Part shown: positions 1 through 12,264 of the stretch, in pieces
How the letters are laid out: every line of letters begins with the position of its first letter
How positions within the stretch are numbered: the stretch's first letter is position 1
Source: Echiichthys vipera
Taxonomy: Eukaryota > Chordata > Actinopteri > Perciformes > Trachinidae
Direction: 5' to 3'
Length of the DNA stretch: 64,000 bases
NCBI GenBank assembly: GCA_963691815.1
Contig: OY829654.1
Location: forward strand, 26,826,771 to 26,890,770
Notes under the pieces: generated by a model
What the model was told of the DNA's origin: nothing
Database searches by the model: none
The model's input: the letters and a program-made list of their open reading frames with translations, nothing else
Program-made: the position numbers and the translations under genes

Positions 1-2778
1 CCATGCCCAGCAACACGTCTGACTTCAGGGTCTGGTGGCTCCACACGCGGAACCCCAGTTTGCTGAATGGAGTCACGATCCTGTTGAAATAAAACACTTT
101 GGTTGAAATTTACACAGTCTATGGATGTCACATGCGATTCATTGCCTTGATGTCGCAGTTCCCACAACCAACAATTTGACTTAAATGTAATGACTTAGCC
201 AACTAAAATGTTTTCAGTAGTCACCAACAAACTATGAGGACAGAAATGATGAACGGACTAAAACATTTTCATCTAAAGGCCGAGACCAAACCTAAAACAG
301 CCTACAAAATGAACACTCAATGGAAGCAAAGGGGGAAAAAAAATAAATAAAATCAACATCAACTTCATCATTAATGCTTTCAGTAGGTGAGACAACACTG
401 CTTAGAGGTTCTTTTCACAAGTAAACAGTGAAAGCAGCTGCTAGTGTGTAATCCATCAGCAACTGTGGCAGTGTGAGCGGCAAAAGTCTTTGTCTTATTG
501 TAAAAGCAACCCACGGACAATGGTGTTCAGAAACTATTCAGAGAAAACAAGTGTCTCTAACCATCACTGCGGCAGTCGTTTAGCTAGTACCCTCAGTGAG
601 AAAACATTTGGGAGCACATGGGCTCAGGTCCGATTACATCCAATAGTAAACACTTGTTACATAATAACTAGGCCCCCACGGGACAAGAGAAACTGTAGGA
701 GAACTCTATATTAAGATCGCTATGGACACTATAAATCCTGGACCGACTAAACTTAAGAGAACATCTTATGTCACACGATGTGAGTGCGCAGAGTACATTT
801 AGAAACCGGATTCCTGTAAATGAACCGGACACACTCTCTCACCGCTGTGTGGCATTTTCCTTGCGAGTGCAAACCACTTGGAGATAGCATATCTTTTCTT
901 TTGATCCTGTACACACACACAAACACCACAATTCTCAAGAGTTGAACTACAGAGAGAGAGAAAAAAGGCGTCCTGAAAACCAAGTCCTGGTGACTCATTT
1001 AAAAAAGAGAACTGCTGCAGGCAAAACATCTTGATCAAGATCATATGCTACTCCAGCAAGTTCGTACAATTATAAGGAAGTCTTTTTTTTTTTTTTGTAT
1101 GCCCTGGAGAAATGTCTCAGGGTCTGGAAAGTATTCTTAGGAAATGATGATGAATGCCAAATACAAGTCAGCAGTAATTTTCAAAGATATGCTTCTTCCT
1201 AAAAGCCAAACCTCAAAATAACTACATTGGTTTCATTAATCACTCAATTCAAACTCTGGGGAATGTTAGCAATCTCATGAACAGACACTGCGGTTTGTTA
1301 CACCCCCACCATCAACAGACTTGTACAAGTGTTTGTAAATTTCGGTGAAACTGTACCTCACCCAGCGGCCCAGATAGTGATCACAATTCTTGTCTGTTTA
1401 CTTTATAAATTTCCCGAGACCGAAGCACTACAACATTCTCGATGAGCAACTTAAAGCTGCTATTAAGGGTTAAACCGACACTAGTTTTCCTTGAGAACCT
1501 TGAACATTTCGTTGTATGTCTTGTCAACCAAAGGACAACTGTTTTAGTTACCCGAGCAGTCTTTGATTCAACAAGTGCTTTATCAGCATTTTAACAAGAC
1601 GTGCTGATAACTCCTTTCAAACACTTAAGTTCAATATGTGCTCACATACAATCTGTGAGACATGGGCTTTTGTAAATAAAAGTTTGGGTTGTTCTTAGCT
1701 GCCTGGGATACGACACTGGTAACATTTAACACATAAAGGCAAATACCTATTATGGTAAGAGGTCTATCAAAGCTGAATAAATTGCCTCCAGGATGTTTTC
1801 TGTGAACAATCAAACATTAGAATTCACTCTGAGGCAAACCCAAGCTTGCTGACAACACAACAGACCGAACATTTGCATTTTAAATACTGTTTAACACAGG
1901 TCTGGCTGGAGTTAAATCTCTTTTATAAGTAGCATTAGAACAATACATGTGTTATCATCATAAATGGGATCACATGTCATATGGCTAAACTTTGACTCAC
2001 ACAGTGAGCGGCTGCTTCCATTTGGGGCTGTGGGTGTTGATGCATTTCTCGGTTTTCTTGGACTGGCCGTCGACTGTCACTTCCACATAAGGACTGGGAC
2101 CGAACCAGTTTTTCTTGTTCTCTTTTAGTTTTGCTGATAGCACTGAAACAGGGAGACAGAGAGAAGGAAGCGTGCAGGGGACAGTCGGTCATGTTGGTGC
2201 AGAGAGAAACACTTTCAATGAAAAGCAGAACAGGCGAACGTGGCGGAAATGAAATCTGGATTTTACCAGTGCAAAATGTTTTTAGGCAATGCAGTGACGG
2301 AAGAATATCACCACGCAATTAAAGACACAAGGCGAAGAAGACGGGCAAAGTTTAAGTTCTCAATACAGGCCTGACTGTCATAGAAGGAAAAGCACCTGTG
2401 TTACAAATACCATTCATGATGTGCCCGGTAAGCCATGACAGTGTTTAAGTGAGCCTGCATGAATAATAACAGAAAAATCCAGAAACTGGAAAAAGATATT
2501 CTTTTTATGTAAATACAGAAGAATGAAAACAGAACTTGAAGCAGCTAAACTGAATTCAGCCATCATGTATGTCACTGTATTTGTTACACCAGTGCTAGTA
2601 TTATCTTTAGACAGAGATAGAAAATTTCGCAGAAAATGTAAAAGATATGAGAAATTTGAAAAAATGTTTTTCCGACTTGAACCTCTGTTCACTGTGACGA
2701 AGACTTACCAACGATTTGTAGCTGTGCCTTCATAGGGTAACCGTTTGTAGTGCCCGACTTGGTTACTCCACTTGCCAT
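1..2778 (-). CDS. itch: itch, NEDD4-family HECT E3 ubiquitin ligase, N-terminal part (runs off the left edge)
   Basis: Seen: three minus-strand coding exons at 2778-2709, 2142-2001 and 80-1, with GTAAGT and GTGAGT donors and CAG acceptors. They join in frame from an ATG at 2776-2778. The product begins MASGVTKSG, continues KAQLQIVVLSAKLKENKKNW, then GPSPYVEVTVDGQ, SPKWKQPLTV and FRVWSHQTLKSDVLLG. Known: this is the N-terminal C2 domain of ITCH; the matching parts of WWP1 and WWP2 differ more, for example in the KENKKNWFGPSPY stretch. ITCH is a cytosolic and endosomal ligase whose C2 domain binds membranes, WW domains bind PPxY substrates and HECT domain carries the catalytic cysteine. The WW and HECT domains lie beyond base 1. 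Introns are 81-2000 and 2143-2708; the intron upstream of the start exon (2709-2800) appears to run to about 8351. Which fish itch duplicate this is cannot be told from 97 residues. Confidence 0.93.
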
Positions 2779-5604
2779 GACATAGGGCTGGGGTGAAGGC
2801 CTGCAGCACAGACACACAACACATCATTAGGGTGGTGACTAATTGATGCAAATTTGCAGCAGTGGGAGAACAATGAAGTCATAATGTAATACACTCCTGT
2901 AGATCTGTGTGTGCCGTCTTGTCAAAAGCATATGGTAATCCACTATCAACAGTAATATCCTGATATAATCAGCCTGATTTATTCAATAACACTTAAAATG
3001 TCTAATCCTGCATCTACAAAAGCAGTTACATGCCTCATTTTGTAGCTTCAAGCAAATGAGCCAACAACTTAAGTTCTCACACACTCTCTCTCTTATGCAA
3101 ACAGTCCTCGTGATAATTCACTGTATTTATGGTGGACAGCCATCAGTGGCCACCACTTTTGAACATCCAGAAAATAGGGACAGCAAACAGCAGTGACATT
3201 TTTAGTGATGTTTCAATATTGCTGTTACAGTCCAACCAGAACCAGACTATGCTGCATGTTCATTGTGCGCTTAATCGTGCAAACTGTGGTCTGTTTTAGA
3301 GACAATGGCAAAGCGAATTATGTTGATTGACTGTGAAAACAGCTTTAAGAAAAGAGTCTTGTGTAGTTACTGTAAAAAGGCCTTTGTTCTTCATTGTCAC
3401 ATTTTCTTCATTAAGCTGAACTAACTGCACAGTATCTTAGGTATTAGGTATTATGCAAACACTTACTACACAATTAAGAAAAAATACAACATCACAACAT
3501 AACCTTTTATCATAACATCAAAACAGACTTATCTTTTAGTGGTGGCAGCTGTAAGTGTTGATCTTAATTACTCACAACACAAAACGTAGGCTAACTGAAA
3601 ATGGCAACCACTTCTTCAGTTTCGACAACCACCATACTTTTAAAAGTGCAAGTACATAAGGCCCAAAATATGAAAGACTTTAAAAAATTACACTTCTAAC
3701 TTTTGACATATGAAAATGACAAGATGTCCTAATGTAACCTCTCCACGGTGAAAAGTTGTCTCATAATATCAATACATAAGTGCAGAGCAGCAGCCAGCAT
3801 GACGGACTCTGGCTTTGACCTTGAAATCAGCCTAGGAGATCCCCCTGCCAATTTTAAATAGTTTGTGTGGCAACATTTAGGATGCCCGGTGGCAACGATA
3901 TACAGAAACAGAGTGACAGACAAGACACGAACAGTATATAAGCACTTTAAAAAGATGGTGCCTTTGTCGTAGCCCACTACCACCAGCACAATGCAAAGTC
4001 ACCTCTCTGCTAAAATCAACTGCACCTGTAAAGAAAATACTTTAAGGTTAAATAGTGTTAAAATCTCATCTAATGAACCCAATATTGTGGATCGTCTCGT
4101 GAGCAGAGTGTCTTGTCACACCTCACTATGAATGACACACAATTATGGTCTTCCTGTTATGTCTCACATAATATCCCGTGTGGCCCTCGGCCATGTAACA
4201 TACTACGTACTAACATTGTATTTTGCCGATATCTAGCTCCTTTTCCATTGGAGGTCAAATGCCATTACTGTAAGTTGCTTTGGACACGATTATTACAAAG
4301 AATTTAATGTAGTGCAATGCAATTACTAGAGATGCAATGATCCGATACCCTGATAGGATATCGGAGGAATGAGGCCGATCCAGCATTCGGATATTCCCAG
4401 AAATTTATTTTTTATTAATATCATACACAGCAATAAAGTAACATTGATCTAGTCACTTCAATTTTATGTTTGCAACAGTGGTTAGGGTTTTATATTACAT
4501 TTTAAAATATCTTTTTGCAGTGCACTTTGCATGGAAGTGTTATTTCTTTCTTTTTGCTGCTAATGTAAACTTTGTTATTTGTTAATAAATAATATTAAGT
4601 ACATTTATATCGGTGTTAATCTGTTACCTTTTTTTCCATCCTGTACTTAAACTTGAGAGAGGGGGAGACTACATTTCTAAATGATCTTCCTGGAATCAGA
4701 ACTGTATTATCAACTGTTTATATTGCATTACAGCTATAAGAATAGAAAAAAAACAGATATATAACAAGTTTTGTCTAGTCTGCCGCTCTGTTAGAGGTAT
4801 CTGTCAAACCGTCATTGGAAACACAACAGACATTGCACCATCATGGAGGGTAATAAAGGTGACACAGTTTGGGCCTGCAGTCTTTGAAATACTGCCTGTA
4901 TAAACCAGTCTGCACTTCAACTTTAAAGTGACTCCATTCCACAACCTGAAGCTACGCTCCTGCTCTGTGCCTGCGGGCCGAATACACCTGACTGAAAACA
5001 GAGTCACAACTGCAAACAATTGAATGCATGAAGATGACCTACATGCTGTTAGGTAGTGTGTACAAAGTATTTACTTTGTACAGTAGCTTGGATTTCTACA
5101 CATCAATCCAACTGTAAACACCAGCCATATAATGTTTGACAGTACACGGGTAGGAACTCTGGAAGCAACTATACCCCGGGCACAGGAATCAGGTCCTGTG
5201 ATCTTTCCTAGAACCTGGTCCTGGTGTGTCACTGAATAATGCATGTTCCTCAGTCTACCTCGTCCAGTATACACATGGTAGACCAAAAGAAAGTGAGGAG
5301 CTCCAAGGTAAACTTTCACTTTGGCTACTGCTTTAGGCTCTGTCAATAATTCATTGCAACTGCTGACTTTGCAGCCTCGTAAGCAGGCCGACTGCCTTTG
5401 GTAGATGAGGGCTTTCGCTGAATATTAAACTCTACAATGTCCTGCCTTGACTTGGATTGTTAAACCAGTTAAATAACATCATCCACAGGCAGGTCATCTC
5501 TGTTTGTTAAATCTGTGAAGCATTGTTTATTGAATCTGAGCTCAAATTGCACCATTTCCTTGACTATTTGACCTCTAAGTATGACCTCTCTTTGTGTTCA
5601 CTGC

Positions 5605-6015
5605 TTAGTGCGGGTCAGTTCGGTACAGTACGGTTCGGAAAGGCAAAGCCTGGCCTCGCAAGTGTTTCCATTGCCAACCGCACCCGCACTTGATGGGAGG
5701 GGAGTAGGCTTAATGTCAACAGCCACATCAGCGAGATAAGTAGTGTGACATCATACCGGTGCGACGACAACGAAAACAGGAGGTACCTGCTATTGTGGCG
5801 AGGAGTGATGATTTTCTGGATTCAATCAACGGACTGTAGTGGGTCTAGCCGGTCTAGCGCCACCTTATCCATACCGTACCATTTACCTTTGGTACCCCTA
5901 CGGAAAAGTGCCAGAAAATGATACGGTACTGGCCTAATCTTTTAGCCCCCTTTATAATGGAAACACAGTGAATTGCGTACCATACTGAACCATACCATGC
6001 GATGGAAACTAAGCT
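5605..6015. mobile_element. Possible non-autonomous DNA transposon remnant
   Basis: The ends carry imperfect inverted sequence. The left side has GGTCAGTTCGGTACAGTACG and the right side reads, on the opposite strand, GGTATGGTTCAGTATGGTAC. Matching TTTCCATTG and TAATGGAAAC blocks lie near the two ends. The base composition is richer in CpG than its flanks. There is no coding capacity. The exact ends, the target duplication and the superfamily are not clear. Confidence 0.4.
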
Positions 6016-7109
6016 TTATTTGGTGTTGTGTACTTAACAGCCCACTCTGAACAATATCACCTGAAGCAATTTAAAGGTCAGCAAAATCTTTCGTTTTTTA
6101 GACTATTCTCCAGATAATTAGCTCATTTGTTTACACCATGACTAAGCGTACAAAACAATGGTGGATACGTCGCAGAAACATACCTTCCTGATGACCCACT
6201 TTATCATAGACAAAAAGACAAACATGTTCTTGTTATGATGTTTCAATTCAACAGCAGTTCCATATTTATTTGATATCATTCACCATCCATGCTTAGAGCA
6301 GGAATAGACTGTTAAGTGATCACAAACTAGTCTCAGAAGATCAAACATCACTTATGTCATTCAGTCCAGGAGATGTTGGAGAGCTTGGGATTGAGGATAT
6401 ATATAAAATAACAGGGTCACCAAAGAAAACTGCAGTCAGCCTCTCTGGTGTTTGGTCACCAGATGACTAAACATTTGATACTGCCTGTAGAGAACAACAG
6501 TGGCAGACGAGGACACAAACTAACACAAACATCCCTGCCAAGTAGCTGACATTTAATAACTTTAACAATAGGATCATTGTCTCTTTCCTTCTTTGCTTAT
6601 CTGTTTCTTACACGTTAAATTATCCAAGGAGACAAAACTCAGCAAAAAGTATCTAACTAGTAAATGGTTTGTTTCCATTTCTCTGTAACTACATTTACGT
6701 AGCTGGTGTTATTATTTGATCAATCAGGCCCAGAAATATTTCTCAGATGTTGTTCTGGAGGAGAGTTTCTATAATATCTCTGTTTGGACTTTAGGACATG
6801 GAAAAATCTGTGCCATGGGTAATAAATTGTTACTGAGGTAGAAAACCTCAATTTAGATCTTTGTTGTTGCTTCTAGTTGACTCGCTGAGGCAGAGAAGCA
6901 AAGACAGTAAAGCAGAAAACAAAATCTAGCACTTTAATCAGCTTGCATGTATCTGTTCAATAAAAAGTTGCTCAACAATACTTCACATGCTTTAAACATT
7001 ATAACAGTGTACTTTGATTCGGCGTGGAAAGCAACTGCAAATAAATACCCTGTTGTAAATCATTGTGCTTAATGTTATATCTGACTGAAGACTAAAGTGA
7101 TCAGGTGGG

Positions 7110-7800
7110 TCGGCTCTATGGTCGGCATTAACTGGACTCGCTGGTGACGGTGGCAGAGAGGAGGGCACTGGGCAAACTCCTGGACATTATGGACAGTGCC
7201 AGCCGCCCCCTGCACACCGTCATCAGCACCCAGAGGAGTCTGTTCAGTGGAAGGCTGCTCCTGCCCAAGTGTAGGACCAACAGACTCAAGAACTCCTGTG
7301 TCCCTCAAGCCATCATCCTCTACAACTCCTTACTCGAGGGGAGGAGGAAATAAAGAGGACAGAAGAGAAGGAGTGGGAGTCACTCACTGTGCAATAATCT
7401 GCTCTTACATACGTGGACACTTATCTTCTTTTTTTTGTGCAATGACTTTATCCACCACTTAAGAGCGATAATTTAATCTTACTGCTAATTTCTGCCATAT
7501 ACAGTCATATATTTTATCGTATACGTTTCTCTACACTTAACTGGTCTGATTTTATTTTCTGTGAATTTTATTTTACTTGTATTCTTATCTCTACTTAACA
7601 TATATGTATCTACGAGTGTATTGTTAACTGTTTATTGTTTTGCTTTTTACATGTATTATAGCTAAGGGTTTATTGTTTATATAATACTATATTTTGTATA
7701 CTGTATTTTTGTATACCTCCTTATTTTCCACACAAGTATTTTGTAAGATGCTGGAAATTCAATTTCCTTGCGGCAGTCATCACAAAGGGATCTAGTTCCA
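7110..7800 (+). mobile_element. 3' end of a CR1/Rex1-like LINE
   Basis: Bases 7144-7353 stay open and encode VAERRALGKLLDIMDSASRP, then LHTVISTQRSLFSGRLLLP and a run ending ILYNSLL. Known: this type of tail follows the reverse transcriptase of Rex1/CR1-type fish LINEs. An AT-rich 3' UTR follows, ending near AATTTCCTTGCGGCA, a motif common at the end of these elements. The copy is heavily 5' truncated and lacks the catalytic reverse-transcriptase core. It lies opposite to the direction of itch transcription. Confidence 0.6.
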
Positions 7801-8264
7801 GTTGCTGCACAACCTACCAGATATTAAATGGGGTTTGGCGTATTGCCACTGTTCATTCTGTATGACAACACGTAGCTAAAAAACAACTCCAACCACATTA
7901 ATCCCAACTGTATTAGTGGCCAGCATGAGTGGTAATTGTCGTTAACGACCAGCTATGTGTAAGGAGTACCATTCTACATTGCTTTTTTGATATGCTAAAC
8001 CATAATATGTTGGTAATGATTACATAATTTAATCCAACTAGGACTGGGTAACGAGCTAACGCTAGGTGAGTTAGCCGCACAGTAAGGGACAGTATGTGCT
8101 GTCAGCTAACACACTTCACTGACACTAACGGTGTGTATTTATAACAGTGGCGGTGTGGCCACAGGAGTTTCTCACTAACATGTTGAATGTCAGCTGGTCG
8201 CCAGTCCTGACAGGCTGCCATCCCAGCCTGGCTAGCTGCTAGCCTCTTAGCTCGTGTCATCATC

Positions 8265-8320
8265 ATGGCTGTCTGGGAATCCCAAAGTCCAACGGCTGTG
8301 GCAAAAACCAAATACCACCG
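8265..8320 (+). other. Candidate first coding exon on the plus strand (unrecognised)
   Basis: An ATG in a strong context (CATCATGG) at 8265 opens 18 codons, MAVWESQSPTAVAKTKYH, that run into a good donor, CG|GTGAGAG, at 8320/8321. I do not recognise the peptide and see no second exon. It lies inside the probable first intron of itch, antisense to it, about 30 bp from the itch exon 1 donor. It could be a real divergent or antisense transcript or a chance match. Confidence 0.2.
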
Positions 8321-8351
8321 GTGAGAGATGTAGTTATTAGTAATTACGTAC

Positions 8352-8485
8352 CCGGATCCGAAGGGAGGCTCTTAAACCAAACTGGGACCACTGCAGCGAG
8401 CTTCCAGCCCCCCGTCGGCAGGATGTTTAGGTTTCAGTCGGGTCTTCACTTCAAGGAAGAAGAAACTTCCACCATCTTCGAAAGC
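8352..8485 (-). other. itch: Probable non-coding first exon of itch
   Basis: On the minus strand a GC-rich stretch ends at a good donor, GGATCCGG|GTACGT, with the last exon base at 8352. A YY1-like AAGATGGTGG lies at 8478-8469; such motifs often sit just downstream of transcription starts of broadly expressed vertebrate genes. The exon would join the start-codon exon at 2800 over a 5.5-kb intron. There is no direct evidence for the start site. Confidence 0.45.
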
Positions 8486-8600
8486 TCACGTCACGTGATC
8501 GAAACAAGGTGGGGCGCACGCTTCTCCCCCCCTTTGCGCTGTGATTGGACCAGAGTTGGAGCAGGATGGACCAATGGACGTCCAGTAAACATGATGACGC
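8486..8600 (-). promoter_or_regulatory. Probable itch core promoter
   Basis: This is a CpG-containing island in AT-rich surroundings. It holds an 8-bp palindromic E-box TCACGTGA at 8491-8498, overlapped on the left by a CGTCA half-site, a CCAAT box on the minus strand (ATTGG at 8544-8548) and one on the plus strand at 8571-8575. No TATA box is evident at the expected distance. USF/TFE-type and NF-Y binding is inferred from the motifs alone. Confidence 0.5.
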
Positions 8601-8614
8601 ATGCGGAGGTAGAA

Positions 8615-9790
8615 TTGTCTCAAAAATATTAATACATATTGAAATTAGATGTATAAATATGCATACATTTATATATATAAACAAATATACAAATATAAAA
8701 GCCTGACACATATAAATAAATGAACTAATTTGTGTAAATAAAAATGTATTGTCTCAAAAATATGAATACATCTCGGAATAATATGTATAGATATGCATAC
8801 ATTTATGAATAAAAATACAAATATACAGGTGTAAAAATGTGACATACAAATAAATAAACTTCTTTATATAAATAAACGTGTTTTGTCTCAAAAATATTAA
8901 TACATTTCGGAATTATATGTATAGATATGCATACATTTATTAATAAAAAAAAATACAAATATAAAAATGTGACATACAAATAAATAAAGTATTTTGTATG
9001 AATAAACTTGTTTTGTCTCCAAAATATTAATTCATTTCTAAATTATATGTATAGATATGCATACATTTATGAATAAAAAATACAAATATACAAATGTGAC
9101 GTACAAATAAATAAACTAATTTGTATAAATAAATGTGTTTTGTCTCCAAAATATTAATACATTTCTAAATTATTTGTATTAACATACATGCATTTATAAA
9201 TAAACAAAATACAATATATTTGTGAAAAATTACGTAATCGAGAGAAAAGCAAAAAAGTGATCCACAAATGCAGAATCCAAACGCAAATTCAAGCATTTTT
9301 GTTTTTTAAATCTTGAAAATATTTTTACAAATAAACTGTTATTTATACAAATCAGTTTATGTATTTGTATGTAACGTTTGATATTTGTATATTTGTATTT
9401 TATAAATGCATGCATATTTAGACATATCATTTCGATATGTGTTAATATATTTGAGACAAAACATGTTTATTTATACAAAATAGTGTCAGTATTTGTATGT
9501 CACGTTTTAACCTATTTTTAATATTACCTCTATTTTTTATCTTAAATTATTGTTCTGTGTTGTTCTGTTATTGTTCTGTTATTGTTATTGTTATTGTTAT
9601 GTTTAGGTTTGTCCTGTTAAATGTCTGGAAACTGTGAGTAAAGCATGAGCCGGAGTCAAATTCTCTGTATGTCCAACATACTTAGCAATAAACCTGATTC
9701 TGATTCTGATTCTGATTCTGATTCTGATATTTGTTTATTTATAAATGTATGCATATTTAGACATGTCATTTCGATTGATCTTTTTGAGAC
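8615..9790. repeat. Tandem array of about 130-bp AT-rich units with inverted units at the far end
   Basis: The motif TGTCTCAAAAATATTAATAC or a variant recurs at 8616, 8750, 8884, 9014 and 9141, giving spacings of 134, 134, 130 and 127 bp. Each unit contains a TATGCATACATTTAT block and a GTGACATACAAATAAATAAA block. From about 9330 the same unit appears inverted, with TTGAGACAAAACATGTTTAT at 9451. The inverted part is interrupted by a LINE tail (about 9508-9727) and resumes to a final TTTTTGAGAC at 9775-9790. The two outer ends are inverted copies of GTCTCAAAAA, so the block may be one foldback mobile element with internal tandem amplification. Confidence 0.75.
9508..9727 (+). mobile_element. 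LINE 3' tail ending in (GATTCT)n
   Basis: The sequence ends with AGCAATAAACCTGATTCTG followed by five GATTCT-type repeats, the form of a CR1/L2-like LINE 3' end. It interrupts an inverted unit of the surrounding array, so it inserted after the array formed. No coding sequence remains. Confidence 0.6.
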
Positions 9791-9799
9791 TATTCTTCT

Positions 9800-11155
9800 T
9801 CCATACACTTAAGGTCCTTGTTGCAAATGGGAATGAAAAGACTAAATAGATTTTCAAGTGTCATGGACGGATGTTTCATTGCAGTGTTCAAGTGAATAAA
9901 AACAAAATGCATATTCGTGAGCATTTGAGGCCCAAAGCTGACTAAAACTTAAATTAAAGTGCACTATATACGTTAAACTAGAATTTGTAATTTACAGATT
10001 GAATCAAATGCTCTCCGTTGCACATAGTTGAAAGCTATACAGCACGACATATTTGTTTTGCATGATGTGACTTGTATGATTCTCCACTCAAACTAATGTA
10101 AAACTAAAAAAAGTCACAAAAATACCTTAATGCAGTAGTTGTAGCAGCAACTTATTACATGATGTGCACTGATGTGATACTTTGTTATGACTGTAATATA
10201 GAGCATACACAACCCGTAGTCGTTTAAAGTACAATTAAATACTTTATCGACGGCTTACAGAGGAACAAAATTGTAACAACTTGGTTTTGCTGGTTACATA
10301 TGTGCTGCTGTCCTCAGGTTAGATGTTTCCCAGCAACAAGTAAAGGCAGCATTTATACAAACCCAAATATGTATAAATGTATAGCCTATAATTTAGGAAT
10401 ATCCACCTCCTCACATTACATTATTTATATTGAACTTGCCATTACATGTTGTTAATGACGTTGCCATTACATGTTGTTAATGGCATTATACATTAATTAT
10501 ATTTTCTCCTGTTTTTAGATTTTGCTATTTACTGTATTTTTTAAACAATACTGCACCAACTACAAACAGCAGATGGCATTGTTGTACTTCACAGCAGAAT
10601 TACTATGGGTTGCTGCTGTAGACGATAAAGTATATCATCATTATTTTCTGTTTATTTAATAATCTAATGATTATACATTTCCTCTATGTGTTTTATAAAC
10701 TATTAGATATTATATTATACTAGGCTACATTGCACTTAACTGTGAAAATAGCAGTGTTTTGTTTTTCTTTTTGTTGTAAACAATAGTGGCTGCTTTTTCC
10801 TGTTTTTATTAATGTCACGTTATTGTGGTATTATTATTATTTATTGTTATTATCATTATTTATATCATTAGTCCCTTTTCTATTGCGAGGTGTGGGTCAC
10901 TCAGACCAGATTTAGGGCTCTATAAAAGTGTCTCTGAGTAACAGAGAAGAGCAGTTTGGTACCGGAAGTTCTTCATTACTGTCAAAATAAAAGCATCGAA
11001 TTTGTCAAATATCAAGTAAAATTATTCCTTTTAAAAAATAATGCAATTTCATTCATGTTTACTCAGTTTCCTTAGTGTCTGAATATGCTTCTGGCTAACC
11101 GTAACTGTGAATTTGTGTGCTAAATAATGACTTTACAGAATCAGTGTCAGACCAT
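9800..11155. other. AT-rich spacer, nothing recognised
   Basis: No conserved coding exon, RNA gene or clear mobile element was seen. There is a local duplication of GCCATTACATGTTGTTAATG at about 10438-10490. Confidence 0.5.
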
Positions 11156-11159
11156 ACCA

Positions 11160-11490
11160 TCAGCACTGCTCCCAATAGACTATTGACCTCATCCTGTACC
11201 CTGCACTGTGCAATATGCCTGTACTAAGGTCACTTCTGTTTTGCACTATTTGGTCATATTTACTCATATTTATTTACTTCACACTATATTATTACAAAAC
11301 AAACAAACAAGAACAACCACACTATATCATGTGAATATGTATATATTTCTATTTCTATTTCTTCCCTTTTAAAATTTTATTTTATTGCTTATTTTTGCTA
11401 TTTTTTGTAATATTCTGTTGCTGCTGTGACAAACAAATTTCCCTGTCTGCTGGACATTAAAGGTTTTCTGATTCTGATTCTGATTCTGAT
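11160..11490 (+). mobile_element. LINE 3' tail ending in (GATTCT)n
   Basis: A 3'-UTR-like stretch contains CACTGTGCAATATG and AAATTTCCCTGTCTGCTGG. It ends ATTAAAGGTTTTCTGATTCT with further GATTCT repeats. The end resembles the tail at 9508-9727 but the body differs. No reverse transcriptase is left. Confidence 0.55.
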
Positions 11491-11871
11491 CATTGTAACC
11501 TGTAGTGCCCAGAGGTGAAAGTAACTCACAGGTTAGGATTTTACAAACAAAACATGATGAATTTATACAACACGATACCAATGTGTCACATTATGTACGT
11601 AAAATATCTTAACCTACCCAACAGTATATAAAACAGTTCAAATCATCTCAATCTCAAAAATGCTAATTACACATGAATACATACGTAGTAATAATACTAT
11701 AATTAATTAAGTAATTTTACTTTAGATACTTTCAGTAGCCGATAATACTTAGGCCTACTTGTGCATCATTTACAATGCAGGACCTTTGCTTGTAGTTGAG
11801 TATTTCTTACAGTTGCTACTTTTACTTAAGTAAAGGATCGTGATACTTCTTCCAACACTGCTACTGCCTAA

Positions 11872-12040
11872 ACTTGTCTGACGTTCCTGCCTGTTATAGG
11901 GAAAGTTTTCGTTGCCACCGTACTCTACGGGGGAATTGTTGGCTCTATGTAAATCATAAATAAGTCATAGAGTGTGGTCTTTACCTAGTTTGTAAAGTGT
12001 CCTGAGATAACTTTTGTTATGATTTGGCAATTGAATTAAA
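11872..12040 (+). repeat. Dispersed repeat family A (L2-like 3' tail or LINE-mobilised SINE), copy 1, truncated
   Basis: Shares GACGTTCCTGCCTGTTATAG, TTGCCACCGTACTC, GTGTCCTGAGATAACTTTTG and TTATGATTTGGCA with copies at 16699, 20253, 54731 and 58905, and an antisense copy at 34021. The 3' tail is a TTGAA-type repeat. Such tails occur in L2/Maui-like fish elements. Non-coding. Confidence 0.7.
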
Positions 12041-12099
12041 CTTCACCTCTGTTCTTGGAGTTTCCCAGTCAGTGTTTTATTTTGAAGGTGACTACAGGG

Positions 12100-12264
12100 A
12101 TGTGTTTATTTGCTACTGTGCCCAGCTTGGCTGTTGTATCTGAGTGGTCGCGGTTGGTCAGTGTTGACAGAAGAAGGGCAGCATGAGTCTCTTCTCTGCT
12201 CGGATCAAACAAGCATGGGATTATTTACAGGAGCAGACAGTTTGACGGCTCACTCACAGAACAG
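12100..12264 (+). other. Possible 5' non-coding exon (perhaps of calcrl)
   Basis: A GC-richer stretch ends at a strong donor, AACAG|GTAAGC, at 12264. It holds a short open frame beginning ATGAGTCTCTTC at about 12184 that stops after 20 codons. The first coding exon of calcrl begins after an acceptor at 29598, so that gene needs an upstream exon, and this is one candidate. There is no direct link between the two. Confidence 0.2.

Larger units (their letters stand above)
2801..8351 (-). other. Probable first intron of itch (repeat-bearing, no coding exon seen)
   Basis: The start-codon exon begins at 2800, just after a TGCAG acceptor. The next plausible upstream donor on the minus strand is GTACGT at 8351-8346. 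Between them I see no conserved coding exon. The stretch holds a degraded repeat fragment at 4325-4410, a possible DNA-transposon remnant at 5605-6015 and a LINE 3' end at 7110-7800. The rest is AT-rich sequence without recognised features. The intron assignment is inferred from splice signals. Confidence 0.5.
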
